Notes: a model not told the origin generated them from the sequence alone. 64,000 nucleotides of DNA from Caballeronia zhejiangensis (GCF_000698575.1 NZ_JFHD01000019.1:1-64000); one strand, 5' to 3'. Counted from the first letter of the stretch, positions 27,402 through 36,670 are shown. Numbers and translations are program-made.

Positions 27402-28397
27402 ATGACGCAATCCATCCGGCACGGCGGCAATCTGCGCGAGGCCGCGCGCCGCTACGCGATATCTCTCGATGACTGGCTCGATCTGTCGACCGGCATCAAT
27501 CCGCACGGCTATCCGGTGCCGCCCGTCGCGCCCGATGCGTGGCGGCGCCTGCCCGAAGACGACGACGGCCTCGCCGAAGACGCCGCGCGCTACTACGGCG
27601 CGCCGCTCGCGTTGCCGGTGGCGGGATCGCAGGCGGCGATACGCGCGTTGCCCGCGCTTTTGCGCCGCGGCACGGCGGCCGTCGCGCCGCTCACGTACGG
27701 CGAATACGCGCCCGCGTTCGCACGCGCGGGCCACGCGATCGCCACGCTCGACATCACGAAGCACGATTTGCCCGATACGTTCGATCACGTCATCGTCGCC
27801 CATCCGAACAATCCGACGGCCGAGCGCGTCGCGCGCGACACGCTGCTTTCCTGGCACGAACAGCTCGCCTCGCGCGGCGGCACGCTGATCGTCGATGAAG
27901 CGTTCGCCGATACCGATCCCGCATCGTCGCTGGCGAGCGAGACGGCGCACGACGGGCTCGTCGTGCTGCGCTCGGTCGGCAAGTTTTTCGGGCTCGCGGG
28001 CATTCGCGCGGGTTTCGTGCTGGCCGCGCCCGCGCTCGCCGACGCGTTGCGCGACGCGCTCGGCGCATGGACCGTGAGCGGCCCGGCGCGACATGCGGTC
28101 GCCGCCGCTTTCGCCGATATCGCGTGGCAGCGCGAAATGCGCGAGCGTCTGCATCGCGATGGCGCGCGCCTTGCCGCATCGATCGCCATCTACGGTTTCG
28201 ACGTGCGCGCGACGCCGCTTTTCGCGTGGACAGCGACGCCGAAAGCGCCCGAACTGCAACACGCGCTCGCGTTGCGCGGCATCTGGACGCGTCTTTTCGA
28301 TCTGCCCGGCATGACGCCGAGCCTGCGCATCGGATTGCCAGGCGCGGAAGGCGACTGGGCGCGCCTGTCGCTCGCGCTGCGGGAGATTTGCGCGTGA
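27402..28397 (+). CDS. cobC: Threonine-phosphate decarboxylase
   Basis: 331 residues; fold-type I PLP enzyme (CobC in Pseudomonas, CobD in Salmonella) that makes (R)-1-aminopropanol phosphate from threonine phosphate for CbiB. Family N-terminus IRHGGNLREAARRYAI and DWLDLSTGINPHGYP, then HPNNPTAE, LIVDEAFADTDP and the PLP lysine in LRSVGKFFGLAGIRAG. Starts 5 bp after cbiB and its stop overlaps the GTG of btuF. The gene name is shared in the literature with the phosphatase encoded at 29288-29857; they are different enzymes. Confidence 0.94.
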   Translation: MTQSIRHGGNLREAARRYAISLDDWLDLSTGINPHGYPVPPVAPDAWRRLPEDDDGLAEDAARYYGAPLALPVAGSQAAIRALPALLRRGTAAVAPLTYGEYAPAFARAGHAIATLDITKHDLPDTFDHVIVAHPNNPTAERVARDTLLSWHEQLASRGGTLIVDEAFADTDPASSLASETAHDGLVVLRSVGKFFGLAGIRAGFVLAAPALADALRDALGAWTVSGPARHAVAAAFADIAWQREMRERLHRDGARLAASIAIYGFDVRATPLFAWTATPKAPELQHALALRGIWTRLFDLPGMTPSLRIGLPGAEGDWARLSLALREICA

Positions 28398-29287
28398 AGT
28401 TGCGCCGTGCGATTGCCCTGCTGATCGGCTTCGCGGTGACGCAAGCGCATGCGATCACCGTCGTCGATGACAGCGGCGCGTCCGTCACGCTCGCGAAGCC
28501 CGCCGAACGTGTCGTCAGTCTCGCGCCGCATGTCACCGAGTTGCTGTTCGCGGCGGGCGGCGGCGCGCGCGTCGTCGGCGCGGTGACGTATAGCGATTAT
28601 CCGAAAGAGGCGCAGGCGATTGCCCGCGTCGGCGACAACAAGGCGCTCGATCTCGAACGCATCGTCGCGTTGCATCCGGATCTGATCGTCGTGTGGCGGC
28701 ATGGAAATGCGGCGCGTCAGACGGATCGGCTGCAGGCGCTCGGCGTGCCGATCTATTTCAGCGAGCCGAAGCATCTCGACGATATCGCGGCGAGCATCGG
28801 CAAGCTGGGCGCGCTGCTCGGCACGCAGAATGAGGCACGCGCCGCGTCCGATGCCTTCACGCGCGAGATTGCGCGATTGCGTGCGCGTTACGCGGAACGG
28901 CCGCGCGTGAGCGTGTTCTATCAGGTGTGGGACGATCCGTTGATGACGCTCAATCGCGACAACGTTTTCGACGAAGTGATCGGCTTGTGCGGCGGCGCGA
29001 ACGTGTTCGCAGCCGAGAAACCGCGCGTGCCGACGATATCGACCGAAGCCGTGCTCGCGGCGAATCCGGAAGCGATCGTCACGGCGACACCCGGCGCGAC
29101 GAAGCCCGATCGCCCGTTGCCCGCGCTCGAAAGATGGCGGCGCTGGACATCGATGACGGCGGTGGCGCGCGGCAATCTCTTCGGCATCGACGGCGATCTG
29201 ATCAATCGGCCGACGCCGCGGCTTGCGCTGGGCGCGGATGAGCTGTGCCGCGATTTGGAAATCGCGCGCGAGCGGAGGACGAAGTAG
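28394..29287 (+). CDS. btuF: Periplasmic cobalamin-binding protein BtuF
   Basis: 297 residues. Signal peptide 1-20 (TQAHA/I) without a lipobox cysteine, so soluble in the periplasm. Class III binding-protein fold with ERVVSLAPHVTELLFAAG, VVGAVTYSDYP and VWRHGNAA. Hands cobalamin or cobinamide to the BtuCD transporter encoded by the opposite unit. GTG 28394 overlaps the cobC stop (GTGA), indicating coupled translation. Ends with no gap against the convergent phosphatase gene. Confidence 0.92.
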   Translation: MKLRRAIALLIGFAVTQAHAITVVDDSGASVTLAKPAERVVSLAPHVTELLFAAGGGARVVGAVTYSDYPKEAQAIARVGDNKALDLERIVALHPDLIVVWRHGNAARQTDRLQALGVPIYFSEPKHLDDIAASIGKLGALLGTQNEARAASDAFTREIARLRARYAERPRVSVFYQVWDDPLMTLNRDNVFDEVIGLCGGANVFAAEKPRVPTISTEAVLAANPEAIVTATPGATKPDRPLPALERWRRWTSMTAVARGNLFGIDGDLINRPTPRLALGADELCRDLEIARERRTK

Positions 29288-29857
29288 TCAGGCGTTCCAC
29301 CGCACAAGCAGCCACTGCCCGCGCACGCGCCTGAACCACGCGATCCCGCCGAAATCGAGCGGCCATTGCAACGCCGATTCACGCGCGACGCCGAGCAGAT
29401 GCGCAGCAAGCACGCGCACGACGCCCGCATGCGCGACGACATGCACGGCCCGTTCATCGACACACGTCGCATCGAACCACGCGATCACGCGATGCGCGAA
29501 CTGCGCGAGACTCTCGCCGCCGTGCGGACGCGCATGGGCGATATCGTCGGCCCATGCATCGATCAGCGCGCGATCGATCGCGTCCCACGCGCGCCCTTCC
29601 CACGCGCCGAAGTGCATCTCGGCCAGACGTGCGTCGGGATGAACGTCGCCGCCCAGCGCACGCGCGATCGAAGCGCAACGCACGAGCGGACTCGCGTGCC
29701 ATCCATCGACGCATGGGGGCACGTTCAGCGCCTTCATGCGCGCCGTCAACGCGCTCGCCGATTCGCGCGCATCGCGCTGCAAAGGCACATCGGTTTGCCC
29801 GTAGCAAACGCCCGCATCGACGGCGACTTCCGGATGCCGGATCAGGACGAGATCCAT
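29288..29857 (-). CDS. Histidine phosphatase, probable alpha-ribazole-5'-phosphate phosphatase
   Basis: 189 residues. Phosphoglycerate mutase-like fold: catalytic LVLIRHPEV at the N-terminus (RHP rather than RHG), ASPLVRCASIARAL, MHFGAWEGRAWDAI and VVAHAGVVRVL with the second histidine. Removes the 5'-phosphate from alpha-ribazole phosphate or from cobalamin phosphate at the end of B12 assembly (Salmonella CobC). Assigned by fold plus position at the end of the btuB unit. Start 29857 lies inside the last codons of cobS (16-bp overlap). Confidence 0.87.
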   Translation of the reverse strand: MDLVLIRHPEVAVDAGVCYGQTDVPLQRDARESASALTARMKALNVPPCVDGWHASPLVRCASIARALGGDVHPDARLAEMHFGAWEGRAWDAIDRALIDAWADDIAHARPHGGESLAQFAHRVIAWFDATCVDERAVHVVAHAGVVRVLAAHLLGVARESALQWPLDFGGIAWFRRVRGQWLLVRWNA

Positions 29858-30600
29858 GCGAGCCCTATGAGATAGATCGCGATCTCGAACACTTGCTGCG
29901 CGAAACCGAGGCAATCGCCCGTGTAACCGCCGATGCGCCGCACGAAGTACCGTCCGATGAACAAGCGCAGAACGATCAGCGCGACGATCGTCACGCACGC
30001 GAGCTTCCAGTCGATCACGAAGAGCCACGGCAGGCCGAACGCGAGCGCCAGCGCGAACGACGACACGCTCATGCGCTGCGCGACCGGCTTCGCCTTGCCT
30101 TCGGCGCGCACGTAATCGAGCGTGACGAGATAGCTGATTGCGAACGCGCGGCTCGCGGCGTGCGCGGCGATCATCGTCCACGCGACGCGTTGCGGCGGCA
30201 ATGCGGCGAGCGTCTGCCATTTCAGCGCGAGCGCGATCATCAACGCAATCGCGCCGAACGCGCCGATGCGCGAGTCGTGCATGATGCGTAACGCGTCCTC
30301 GCGCGTGTATGCGCCGCCGAAGGCATCGACGCAATCGGCGAGTCCGTCTTCGTGAAACGCGCCGGTCAAGACGAGCGTCGCGGCCATCGAAAGCAGCACC
30401 GCGATGCCCGCCGGAAACACGCGCAACGCCGCGAGATACACCAGCGCCGCGACGCCGCCGACCATCGCGCCGACGAGCGGAAAATAGCGCGCCGCCGCGT
30501 TCAGATAGTCGCGCTCGAAGCCGACCCAGCGCGGCACCGGCACGCGCGTGAAATAGCCGAGCGCGGTGAAGAAATAGCGCAGTTCGTCGAGCGGGCGCAT
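29842..30600 (-). CDS. cobS: Cobalamin (5'-phosphate) synthase
   Basis: 252-residue inner-membrane protein with about six hydrophobic helices. Joins AdoCbi-GDP with alpha-ribazole (phosphate). The metal-binding signature is GAFHEDGLADCVDAFGG followed by RIMHDSRIGAFG. N-terminus MRPLDELRYFFTALGYFTRVPVP is typical. Starts one base after cobT ends, so translation is coupled. Confidence 0.95.
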   Translation of the reverse strand: MRPLDELRYFFTALGYFTRVPVPRWVGFERDYLNAAARYFPLVGAMVGGVAALVYLAALRVFPAGIAVLLSMAATLVLTGAFHEDGLADCVDAFGGAYTREDALRIMHDSRIGAFGAIALMIALALKWQTLAALPPQRVAWTMIAAHAASRAFAISYLVTLDYVRAEGKAKPVAQRMSVSSFALALAFGLPWLFVIDWKLACVTIVALIVLRLFIGRYFVRRIGGYTGDCLGFAQQVFEIAIYLIGLAWISS

Positions 30601-30601
30601 C

Positions 30602-31654
30602 TCAGTCGGCTTTATTCGAGACGCCCGCCGACTCGAAGCTCGCCATTTCGTCGACGAACGCGACGGCCGCGCGCAGGATCGGCAACGCGAGCGCCGCGCC
30701 CGTGCCTTCGCCCAGACGCAACTCGAGTTGCAGCAGCGGCGCGGCACCGAAATGCGCGAGCATCCGGCGATGCCCCGTCTCGTTCGATGCATGCGCGAAC
30801 ACGCAATAGTCGAGCACGTCAGGCGCCATCTTCGATGCAACCAGCAACGCGGAAGTCGCGATGAAACCATCGACGAGTATCGTCATGCCCGCGCACGCGG
30901 CGGCGAGATACGCGCCCGTCATCATCGCGATTTCGAAGCCGCCGAAGGTCGCGAGCGTGTCGATCGCATCGCCTTCATCGCGATGCAGCGCGAGCGCTTT
31001 AGACAGCACCTCGCGCTTGTGCGCGAGTCCTCGCTCGTCGAGACCGGTGCCGCGCCCGACGCACTCGTCGATCGGCAGATCGCACAGACGGCTCATCAGA
31101 CATGCCGCCGCCGACGTATTCGCGATGCCCATTTCGCCGAAGCCGATCACGTTCGTGCCGAGCGACGCGTGATGCCGCACGCGCGCCCCGCCCCGCGCGA
31201 TGCCTTCGAGCGCGGTCTCGCGCGACATCGCGCGTTCGTGCGCGAAGTTGCGCGTGCCGAGCCCGAGCGACAGACGCTCGTATCCATGATCGATGGGAAT
31301 CGGCGTCGCGACGCCCGCATCGACGACTTCGAGCGTCATGCCGACCGAGCGCGACAGCGCGTTGATCGCAGCGCCGCCCGCCAGAAAATTCGCGACCATC
31401 TGCGCGGTCACTTCCTGCGGATACGAGCTCACGCCCTCTTTCGCGATGCCGTGATCGCCCGCGAAGACGATCATCGCGGGACGCTCGATGCGCGGCTTCG
31501 CCGTGCGTTGAATCAGGCCCATTTGCAGCGCGATGTCTTCGAGCCGCCCGAGACTGCCGGGCGGCTTCGTCTTCGTGTCGATGATGCGGCGCAGTTCGCC
31601 TTCGATGGCGCGGTCGAGCGCGCGGGGCATCGGGATGCCGTTATTCGTGGACAT
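30602..31654 (-). CDS. cobT: Nicotinate-nucleotide--dimethylbenzimidazole phosphoribosyltransferase
   Basis: 350 residues. Makes alpha-ribazole phosphate from dimethylbenzimidazole and nicotinate mononucleotide. Shows KPPGSLGRLEDIALQ, VFAGDHGIAKEGVS, GFGEMGIANTSAAA and, near residue 320, the catalytic glutamate in LRLGEGTGAALALP. Start 31654 has AAAGGA upstream; an in-frame ATG at 31669 is a weaker alternative. Lies 11 bp after the ABC ATPase gene. Confidence 0.96.
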   Translation of the reverse strand: MSTNNGIPMPRALDRAIEGELRRIIDTKTKPPGSLGRLEDIALQMGLIQRTAKPRIERPAMIVFAGDHGIAKEGVSSYPQEVTAQMVANFLAGGAAINALSRSVGMTLEVVDAGVATPIPIDHGYERLSLGLGTRNFAHERAMSRETALEGIARGGARVRHHASLGTNVIGFGEMGIANTSAAACLMSRLCDLPIDECVGRGTGLDERGLAHKREVLSKALALHRDEGDAIDTLATFGGFEIAMMTGAYLAAACAGMTILVDGFIATSALLVASKMAPDVLDYCVFAHASNETGHRRMLAHFGAAPLLQLELRLGEGTGAALALPILRAAVAFVDEMASFESAGVSNKAD

Positions 31655-31665
31655 CGGAATTCCTT

Positions 31666-32442
31666 TCATGAGCGAGGGATGGAAGGCACGAGCGCTTCGT
31701 GCTCGCCATCGCGAATCAACGCGAGCGGATAGCCGAATGCGGCGCTCGCGCGTTCGGCCGTGAGCACGTCGGCGACGAGTCCCGCATGAGCGCCGCCGTT
31801 GCCGTCGAGCAGAAGCGCGTGTGTCGCGAAACGGCGCGCGAGATTCAGATCGTGGCACGAGAAGATTACGGTGCGCTTGTGCGCGCGCGCCGCGTCGCGC
31901 AACGCGTGCAGGCAATCGATCTGATGATGCAGGTCGAGATGCGAAAGCGGTTCGTCGAGCAACAGCAGCGGCGCGTTCTGGCACAGCACGGCGGCGAGCG
32001 CGACACGCTGGCGTTCGCCGCCGGAAAGCGTCAGCACGTCGCGCGACGCGAACGATGCGAGACCCAACGTTTCGAGCGCGGCGTGCGCGGCGGCGCGATC
32101 CTCGTCGCTCTCCCAGCCCCAGCCGGTGAGATGCGGAAAGCGGTTGAGCAGCACGGTATCGAGCACGCTCGCGCTGAAGGCGTCGTGCGCGGCTTGCGGC
32201 ATCAAAGCGCGTGCGCGCGCGAGTTCCGTCGCGCGCCATGACGCGAGCGCGCGGCCGTCGAGCGACACGCTGCCCGATGCGGCTTTCGCAATCCCGGCGA
32301 GCACGTTGATGAGCGTCGTCTTGCCCGCGCCGTTCGGCCCGGCGATGCACCACATTTCGCCCGCTTCGATCGACTGCGTGAGCCCGTCGATGAGCGTGCG
32401 CTTACCCGCGCGAAGCACGATGGCGTCGAGCCGCAAAATCAT
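31666..32442 (-). CDS. btuD: Cobalamin ABC transporter ATPase
   Basis: 258 residues. Complete ABC ATPase: Walker A AGPNGAGKTTLINVLAG, Q-loop, signature LSGGERQRVALAAVL, Walker B LLLLDEPLSHLD and the switch histidine in FSCHDLNLA. Assigned to BtuD by position between btuC and cobT behind the cobalamin riboswitch; sequence alone would fit any iron or B12 class transporter. Its start overlaps the btuC stop by 4 bases. Confidence 0.9.
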   Translation of the reverse strand: MILRLDAIVLRAGKRTLIDGLTQSIEAGEMWCIAGPNGAGKTTLINVLAGIAKAASGSVSLDGRALASWRATELARARALMPQAAHDAFSASVLDTVLLNRFPHLTGWGWESDEDRAAAHAALETLGLASFASRDVLTLSGGERQRVALAAVLCQNAPLLLLDEPLSHLDLHHQIDCLHALRDAARAHKRTVIFSCHDLNLARRFATHALLLDGNGGAHAGLVADVLTAERASAAFGYPLALIRDGEHEALVPSIPRS

Positions 32443-33467
32443 CGCGGCCTCCGCAGCAGCATCCACAGGAACATCGGGACGCCGATCAATGCCGTGACGA
32501 CGCCGACCGGCAATTGCGCGGGCGCGATCACCGTGCGCGCGACGAGATCGGCGGCCATCACCGCGAGTCCGCCCGCGAGCGCGGCGGCGGGCACGAGCAT
32601 GCGCTGATCGTTGCCGAACGCGAGGCGCAACAGATGCGGCACGACGAGCCCGACGAAGCCGATGGTGCCCGCCGTCGTCACGGCCGCCGCCGCCGCGATC
32701 GATGCGACGAGATGCACGCGCAGACGCAAGCGCTCGACCGGCACGCCGAGCGCGCGCGCGGTCGTATCGCCGCGCAAGAGCACGTTCAGTTGCGGTGCGA
32801 CGGGAACGATGACCGCGAGCACGACGGCGAGCGCGATCAGCGCGGGCCATGGCGCCGCCGCGCCGTTGAGATCGCCCGTCAGCCAGAAGATCATGCCGCG
32901 CAAACGGTTCTCGGGCGCGACGCTCAGGATCAGCGTGATGAGCGCGCCCCATCCCGATGCGATCACGACACCCGTCAGCAAGAGCCTCGGCGATGCGTCC
33001 TGTCCGCTTTGCCACAAGTCCTTGCGCGCGAGTCCGAGGACCAGAACGATCGATGCGAACGCGCCCGCGCAAGCCGCGATATCGACGCCCCACCACGGCA
33101 GCGACCCGAGCATCGCGGCAAGCGCGAAGGTTGCCGCGCCGCCGGATACGCCGAGCACGTACGGTTCCGCCAGCGGATTGCGCAACAGCACTTGCAGCAG
33201 CGCGCCGGCGAACGCGAGCAATGCGCCCGACGCGAAGCCCGCGAGCGCGCGCGGCAGACGCAAGGTCAGCACGATGTCATCGGCGATATCGGGCGTCGCC
33301 GAGTGCGCGTGAAAGAGCGCGCCGATCGCGCGCGATACGGGCAACGCGACGCTGCCCATCGCGAGCGACGCGACCAGCACGACGAGCGTCGCTGCGCCGA
33401 GCGCGATCCAGATCGCGGTGGCGCGGCTCGCGTTCATCGCGCGCGGACGTTCAGCCACGCGGCTCAC
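32439..33467 (-). CDS. btuC: Cobalamin ABC transporter permease
   Basis: 342 residues with about ten membrane helices of the FecCD/BtuC family. Typical segments are LRLPRALAGFASGALLAFAG, NPLAEPYVLGVSGGA and GTIGFVGLVVPHLLR. A GTG at 33467 overlaps the stop of btuB (GTGA), so I take that start; an ATG at 33437 is an in-frame alternative. Confidence 0.92.
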   Translation of the reverse strand: MSRVAERPRAMNASRATAIWIALGAATLVVLVASLAMGSVALPVSRAIGALFHAHSATPDIADDIVLTLRLPRALAGFASGALLAFAGALLQVLLRNPLAEPYVLGVSGGAATFALAAMLGSLPWWGVDIAACAGAFASIVLVLGLARKDLWQSGQDASPRLLLTGVVIASGWGALITLILSVAPENRLRGMIFWLTGDLNGAAAPWPALIALAVVLAVIVPVAPQLNVLLRGDTTARALGVPVERLRLRVHLVASIAAAAAVTTAGTIGFVGLVVPHLLRLAFGNDQRMLVPAAALAGGLAVMAADLVARTVIAPAQLPVGVVTALIGVPMFLWMLLRRPR

Positions 33468-35344
33468 GACGGATGCCAGCCCAACGTGATGTACGCGCCG
33501 CGTCGTGGCGTGTTGTACGAGTACGCAAGTTCATAGTCCTTGTCGAACAGGTTGTCGATGCGCGCCGTGACGTACCACGACTTCGAGATGTCGCAGCGCG
33601 CCGACAGATTCACGATGCCGTAGCCCGCGAGCGTCGAATCGTAATCGCTGCGTTGACCGCTCACGATCCATTCGCCACCGACGCGCCACGGCCCGATCGT
33701 GCGATGCGCCGTCAGCGTCGCGAAATGCCGCGCGCGCCGCGTCAAATCCTCGTGATTCGTTTCGTCGACGGGATTCTGGAACGTGACGCCCGCGCGCACA
33801 TCCGTTGCGCCGACGTGCCCCGCCCACGATCCCTCGATGCCCTGCACCTTCGCGCGCCCGACGTTCTGCGCGACATAGTAGAAGCCGCCGTCGGACACGT
33901 AATCGATCAAATTCGAATAGCGCGTCTGAAAAAGCGTCACGCGCACCACGCCGAGCGCATTCGATGCGTACTGCAACGCCGCCTCGACCGAATGACTGCG
34001 CTCCGGCTGAATCGACGGATTGCCGCTCAGCGGATAGTAGAGATCGTCGAAGCTCGGCGCGCGAAACGAGGCCGAATAGCTCGCGCTCGCCTTCCAGTGC
34101 GCGTCGAAGTTATACGCGTAGCCCAGATAGTAGCTGTTCGCGCCGCCGAAATCGGAATACTGATCGCGGCGCAGATTCGCCTGCAACTCGTTCGCGCCGA
34201 TGTGCCCCACGTAACCCGCGAACATCGAATTCACATGACGGTCGGGCGCGCTGAACTGATCGGAATCGAGCGTCTGATCGAGATGCTCGTAGCCGAAGAG
34301 CAGCTTGTGCGCGTCGCTGATCCGCACGTCGTTCTGCCACGTATATTGCCGGTTCTCCGAATCGAAACGGCTCGTATAGACGCCGTTCTGCTCGATGTTC
34401 GCGCGGTCCTGTCCCTGCGCGATCGTGAAGTGCGTCGTCCAGTTATCCGTGACGCGGCCGTTCGCGAACACCGACGCCGAGCGCACGCGATCGTGCGTTT
34501 CGTTGATATCGGTCGGCTGGCCATAGGCATCGTCGAAACTGTTGATGCCGTTCGATTGCAGGAAGCGCACGCCCGCGTCCCACTTGTCGCTGAACTCGTG
34601 ACGCAGCGTCGCCGCGACGCTCTCGTTCAGATAGCCGTTCGCGTTCGGATTGGCGCCGGGCGCGATTCCCGGATCGATCGACGAGAAGCCGTCGGTTTTC
34701 TCGCGCGAGACGTTCACGCTGAAGGTCGTGCGGCCGTCCTTGTCGAGCGCGCCGCTCACGCCCGCCGATTGCCGCTGCGTGTGATAGCTGCCGTACTCGG
34801 CCTCGAAGTTGAAGCGCGGCGGATGCGCCTCGCCTTCCTTCGTGAAGATCTGCACGACGCCGCCAATCGCATTCGATCCATAGAGCGCCGACACGTTGCC
34901 GTTCACGACCTCGACGCGCCCGATCTGGTCGAGCATCAATTGCGATAGCTGTGCCGCGCCGAGCGACGCCGATTCGACGCGCACGCCGTCGATCAGCACG
35001 AGCGATTGCGACGACGCCGCACCGCGTATGAAAAGCCCCGAGTTCGAGCCCGGTCCGCCGTTGCGCGTGATCTGCACGCCGGGCGCGAGCGCGACGAGTC
35101 CGAGCGCGTCGCTTGCGTTTGCATCGGCGATGTCCTGCTCGTCAAAAAGCGATGTCTGCGGAATCGATTCGGCAAGCGGCTGCGGCGCGCGCGTCGATGT
35201 GACGACGACGGGCGCAAGCGTTTGCGTGCTGTCTTCCGTCTGGGCCGCCTGTGCAGCGCCGGCGAACGGCAAGGCGCCGATGGCCGCAACGAGCGCGCCA
35301 TGACGGGAGAGACCGCTTCTGAGCGCGGCCAGTGGCAATACCAT
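33464..35344 (-). CDS. btuB: TonB-dependent outer-membrane cobalamin receptor
   Basis: 626 residues. Signal peptide 1-32 (AQA/A), a TonB-box-like LAPVVVTS near residue 42, the plug domain with ALGLVALAPGVQI, LIDGVRVES and ALYGSNAIGGVVQI, and a 22-strand barrel with GNPSIQPERSHSVEAAL. Imports cobalamin with TonB energy. First gene behind the riboswitch; ATG 35344 starts the signal peptide and the frame runs far upstream through the riboswitch only because of GC content. Confidence 0.95.
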   Translation of the reverse strand: MVLPLAALRSGLSRHGALVAAIGALPFAGAAQAAQTEDSTQTLAPVVVTSTRAPQPLAESIPQTSLFDEQDIADANASDALGLVALAPGVQITRNGGPGSNSGLFIRGAASSQSLVLIDGVRVESASLGAAQLSQLMLDQIGRVEVVNGNVSALYGSNAIGGVVQIFTKEGEAHPPRFNFEAEYGSYHTQRQSAGVSGALDKDGRTTFSVNVSREKTDGFSSIDPGIAPGANPNANGYLNESVAATLRHEFSDKWDAGVRFLQSNGINSFDDAYGQPTDINETHDRVRSASVFANGRVTDNWTTHFTIAQGQDRANIEQNGVYTSRFDSENRQYTWQNDVRISDAHKLLFGYEHLDQTLDSDQFSAPDRHVNSMFAGYVGHIGANELQANLRRDQYSDFGGANSYYLGYAYNFDAHWKASASYSASFRAPSFDDLYYPLSGNPSIQPERSHSVEAALQYASNALGVVRVTLFQTRYSNLIDYVSDGGFYYVAQNVGRAKVQGIEGSWAGHVGATDVRAGVTFQNPVDETNHEDLTRRARHFATLTAHRTIGPWRVGGEWIVSGQRSDYDSTLAGYGIVNLSARCDISKSWYVTARIDNLFDKDYELAYSYNTPRRGAYITLGWHPS

Positions 35345-35431
35345 GTGTGAAGTGTTCCGTTTCGCGTGAGCGCGACCCCGCTCCCCGCGAGGACGATGCG
35401 CGACGAACGCACCGCGCCATGCGCGCCGATG

Positions 35432-35710
35432 CGTCGGACTCCGGCCGGTATCCGGGCTGGCGATCAATCGTCTCGCCTTCCCGCGCATGGCGCGCAGTGG
35501 CATCGACACGTTTCTTGCAGTCGCGCGCGTGCGACGAATTTCGACACGCTCGCGCGGCAAAAACGCGCATGAGACGACTTGCAACTTGCGTTGCGGTCGC
35601 TTACCGTTGCGGGGGCAGCACAGGTTGGCTCGTCGTCGATTGCGGCGACTTCGCTCCCTGTTTCCCGTTTGACTGCATCCACGAGATCCGCGGATGCGAG
35701 CACCAAAAGT
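35432..35710 (-). promoter_or_regulatory. Cobalamin riboswitch upstream of btuB
   Basis: Read on the minus strand, the classical elements occur in order: the 5' arm GGTGCTC (35698-35704), GGGAAACAGGG, the B12 box GCCCCCGCAACGGTAAGCG (about 35581-35600), then a variable arm of about 90 nt, GCCACTG, GGGAAGGCG and the closing AGCCCGGATACCGGCC (about 35441-35456). It ends about 90 bases before the btuB start. When adenosylcobalamin is bound, expression of btuB and the genes behind it should fall; whether by terminator or by hidden ribosome site is not clear, and no strong T-tract follows. Confidence 0.96.
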
Positions 35711-35716
35711 GCGGCA

Positions 35717-35745
35717 AGTGTAGGAGCGCGGTTCGGGGCCGTCAA
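35717..35745 (-). promoter_or_regulatory. Sigma-70 promoter of the btuB operon
   Basis: On the minus strand TTGACG (35740-35745), a 17-bp spacer and TACACT (35717-35722). Transcription would begin near 35710, exactly where the riboswitch starts. Confidence 0.75.
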
Positions 35746-35916
35746 GAAAACCGCGCGGGCAGACTGGCGCGGCGCATGACGAATCGAACGAGAAGCGAAA
35801 GAGAAGCGGCCGGCCTGTCATCACGAGCGTTGCGGGGCGCTCGCGTTTTCTGCACACGAATGCATCGCGACATGCGCTTGATTCGAAGGATTAAGCGCTA
35901 GATCGCGTGTTGTTAC

Positions 35917-35931
35917 GTCTCGAAACGAGAC
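35917..35931. repeat. Perfect inverted repeat upstream of the zap genes
   Basis: GTCTCG and CGAGAC arms around AAA, 15 bp in all, 60 bp before the first zap gene and upstream of TAAAAT (35960-35965), a possible -10 element. Size and position fit an operator for a dimeric repressor; the regulator is unknown. Confidence 0.4.
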
Positions 35932-35990
35932 ATTTATCGGAAGCTCCGTTGAACCGCGCTAAAATGCGAGGTCTTTAGAGGACGCAGCAC

Positions 35991-36359
35991 ATGCTCAACG
36001 AACTCGAATCACTGTCAGGAAACATCGGCCGGCTGATCCAGATCAGCGAGCGCCACAAGCAGGCGCATCAAGCGCTGCAGGAACAACTCGAACAGCTGCG
36101 CGCCGACTATGCGAACGTGCAGGCCGAGCTCGCGCAAGTGCGCGAAGAGCGCGATACGCTGCAGTCCGAACGCGATTCGCTGTCCGCGAAAATCGACGAC
36201 GCGCAAATCCGCCTGAACGCGATTCTCGAAAAGCTGCCGCGCGGCAAGTCCGCGCAACATGCCGAGTCCGACAATCAACTCGATCTCCTCGAAGCCGATT
36301 CCCGGGAAGCACATGAAACGGAATTGCACGGCGAGCATCATCAGGGAGAGAAGGCATGA
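35991..36359 (+). CDS. Small coiled-coil protein before zapA (ZapB-like)
   Basis: 122 residues. Residues 5-85 are almost one continuous coiled coil (heptads in LEQLRADYANVQAELAQVRE), followed by an acidic, His-rich tail. No signal peptide. The stop overlaps the zapA start (ATGA), so both are made together. In other bacteria a coiled-coil protein of this size works with ZapA at the division ring (ZapB), and a similar gene precedes zapA in other Burkholderia. Direct sequence similarity to ZapB was not tested, so the role is inference. Confidence 0.75.
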   Translation: MLNELESLSGNIGRLIQISERHKQAHQALQEQLEQLRADYANVQAELAQVREERDTLQSERDSLSAKIDDAQIRLNAILEKLPRGKSAQHAESDNQLDLLEADSREAHETELHGEHHQGEKA

Positions 36360-36670
36360 CGACCACGCAGATCGAAGTATCCATTCTCGGGCAGCCGTAT
36401 CGTCTCGCGTGCTCGCCGGAAACCGAAGGCGCATTGCGTGAAGCCGTCGCGCGCGTCGACGCCGAAATGAACAAAGTGCGCAATGCAAGCAGCGTGCGCG
36501 GCACGGATCGCATCGCGGTGATGGCGGCGCTTTCGCTGGCGTCGGAATTGCTTAAGCTGCAGGACAGCGTGCGTCACGGCGAGGCCTTCCCCGCCGAAGA
36601 AATCCGCCGCACGATGCACTCGATGAACGAGCAATTGGGCGCGGTCATTGCGCAACACGAAGCGCAATAA
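36356..36670 (+). CDS. zapA: Cell division protein ZapA
   Basis: 104 residues. Cross-links FtsZ filaments at the division ring. Has the N-terminal strand region TTQIEVSILGQPYRLACSPE, the segment LREAVARVDAEMNKVRN and the C-terminal helix with MAALSLASELLKLQ. Positioned directly upstream of 6S RNA, an order also known from E. coli. Confidence 0.93.
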   Translation: MTTTQIEVSILGQPYRLACSPETEGALREAVARVDAEMNKVRNASSVRGTDRIAVMAALSLASELLKLQDSVRHGEAFPAEEIRRTMHSMNEQLGAVIAQHEAQ

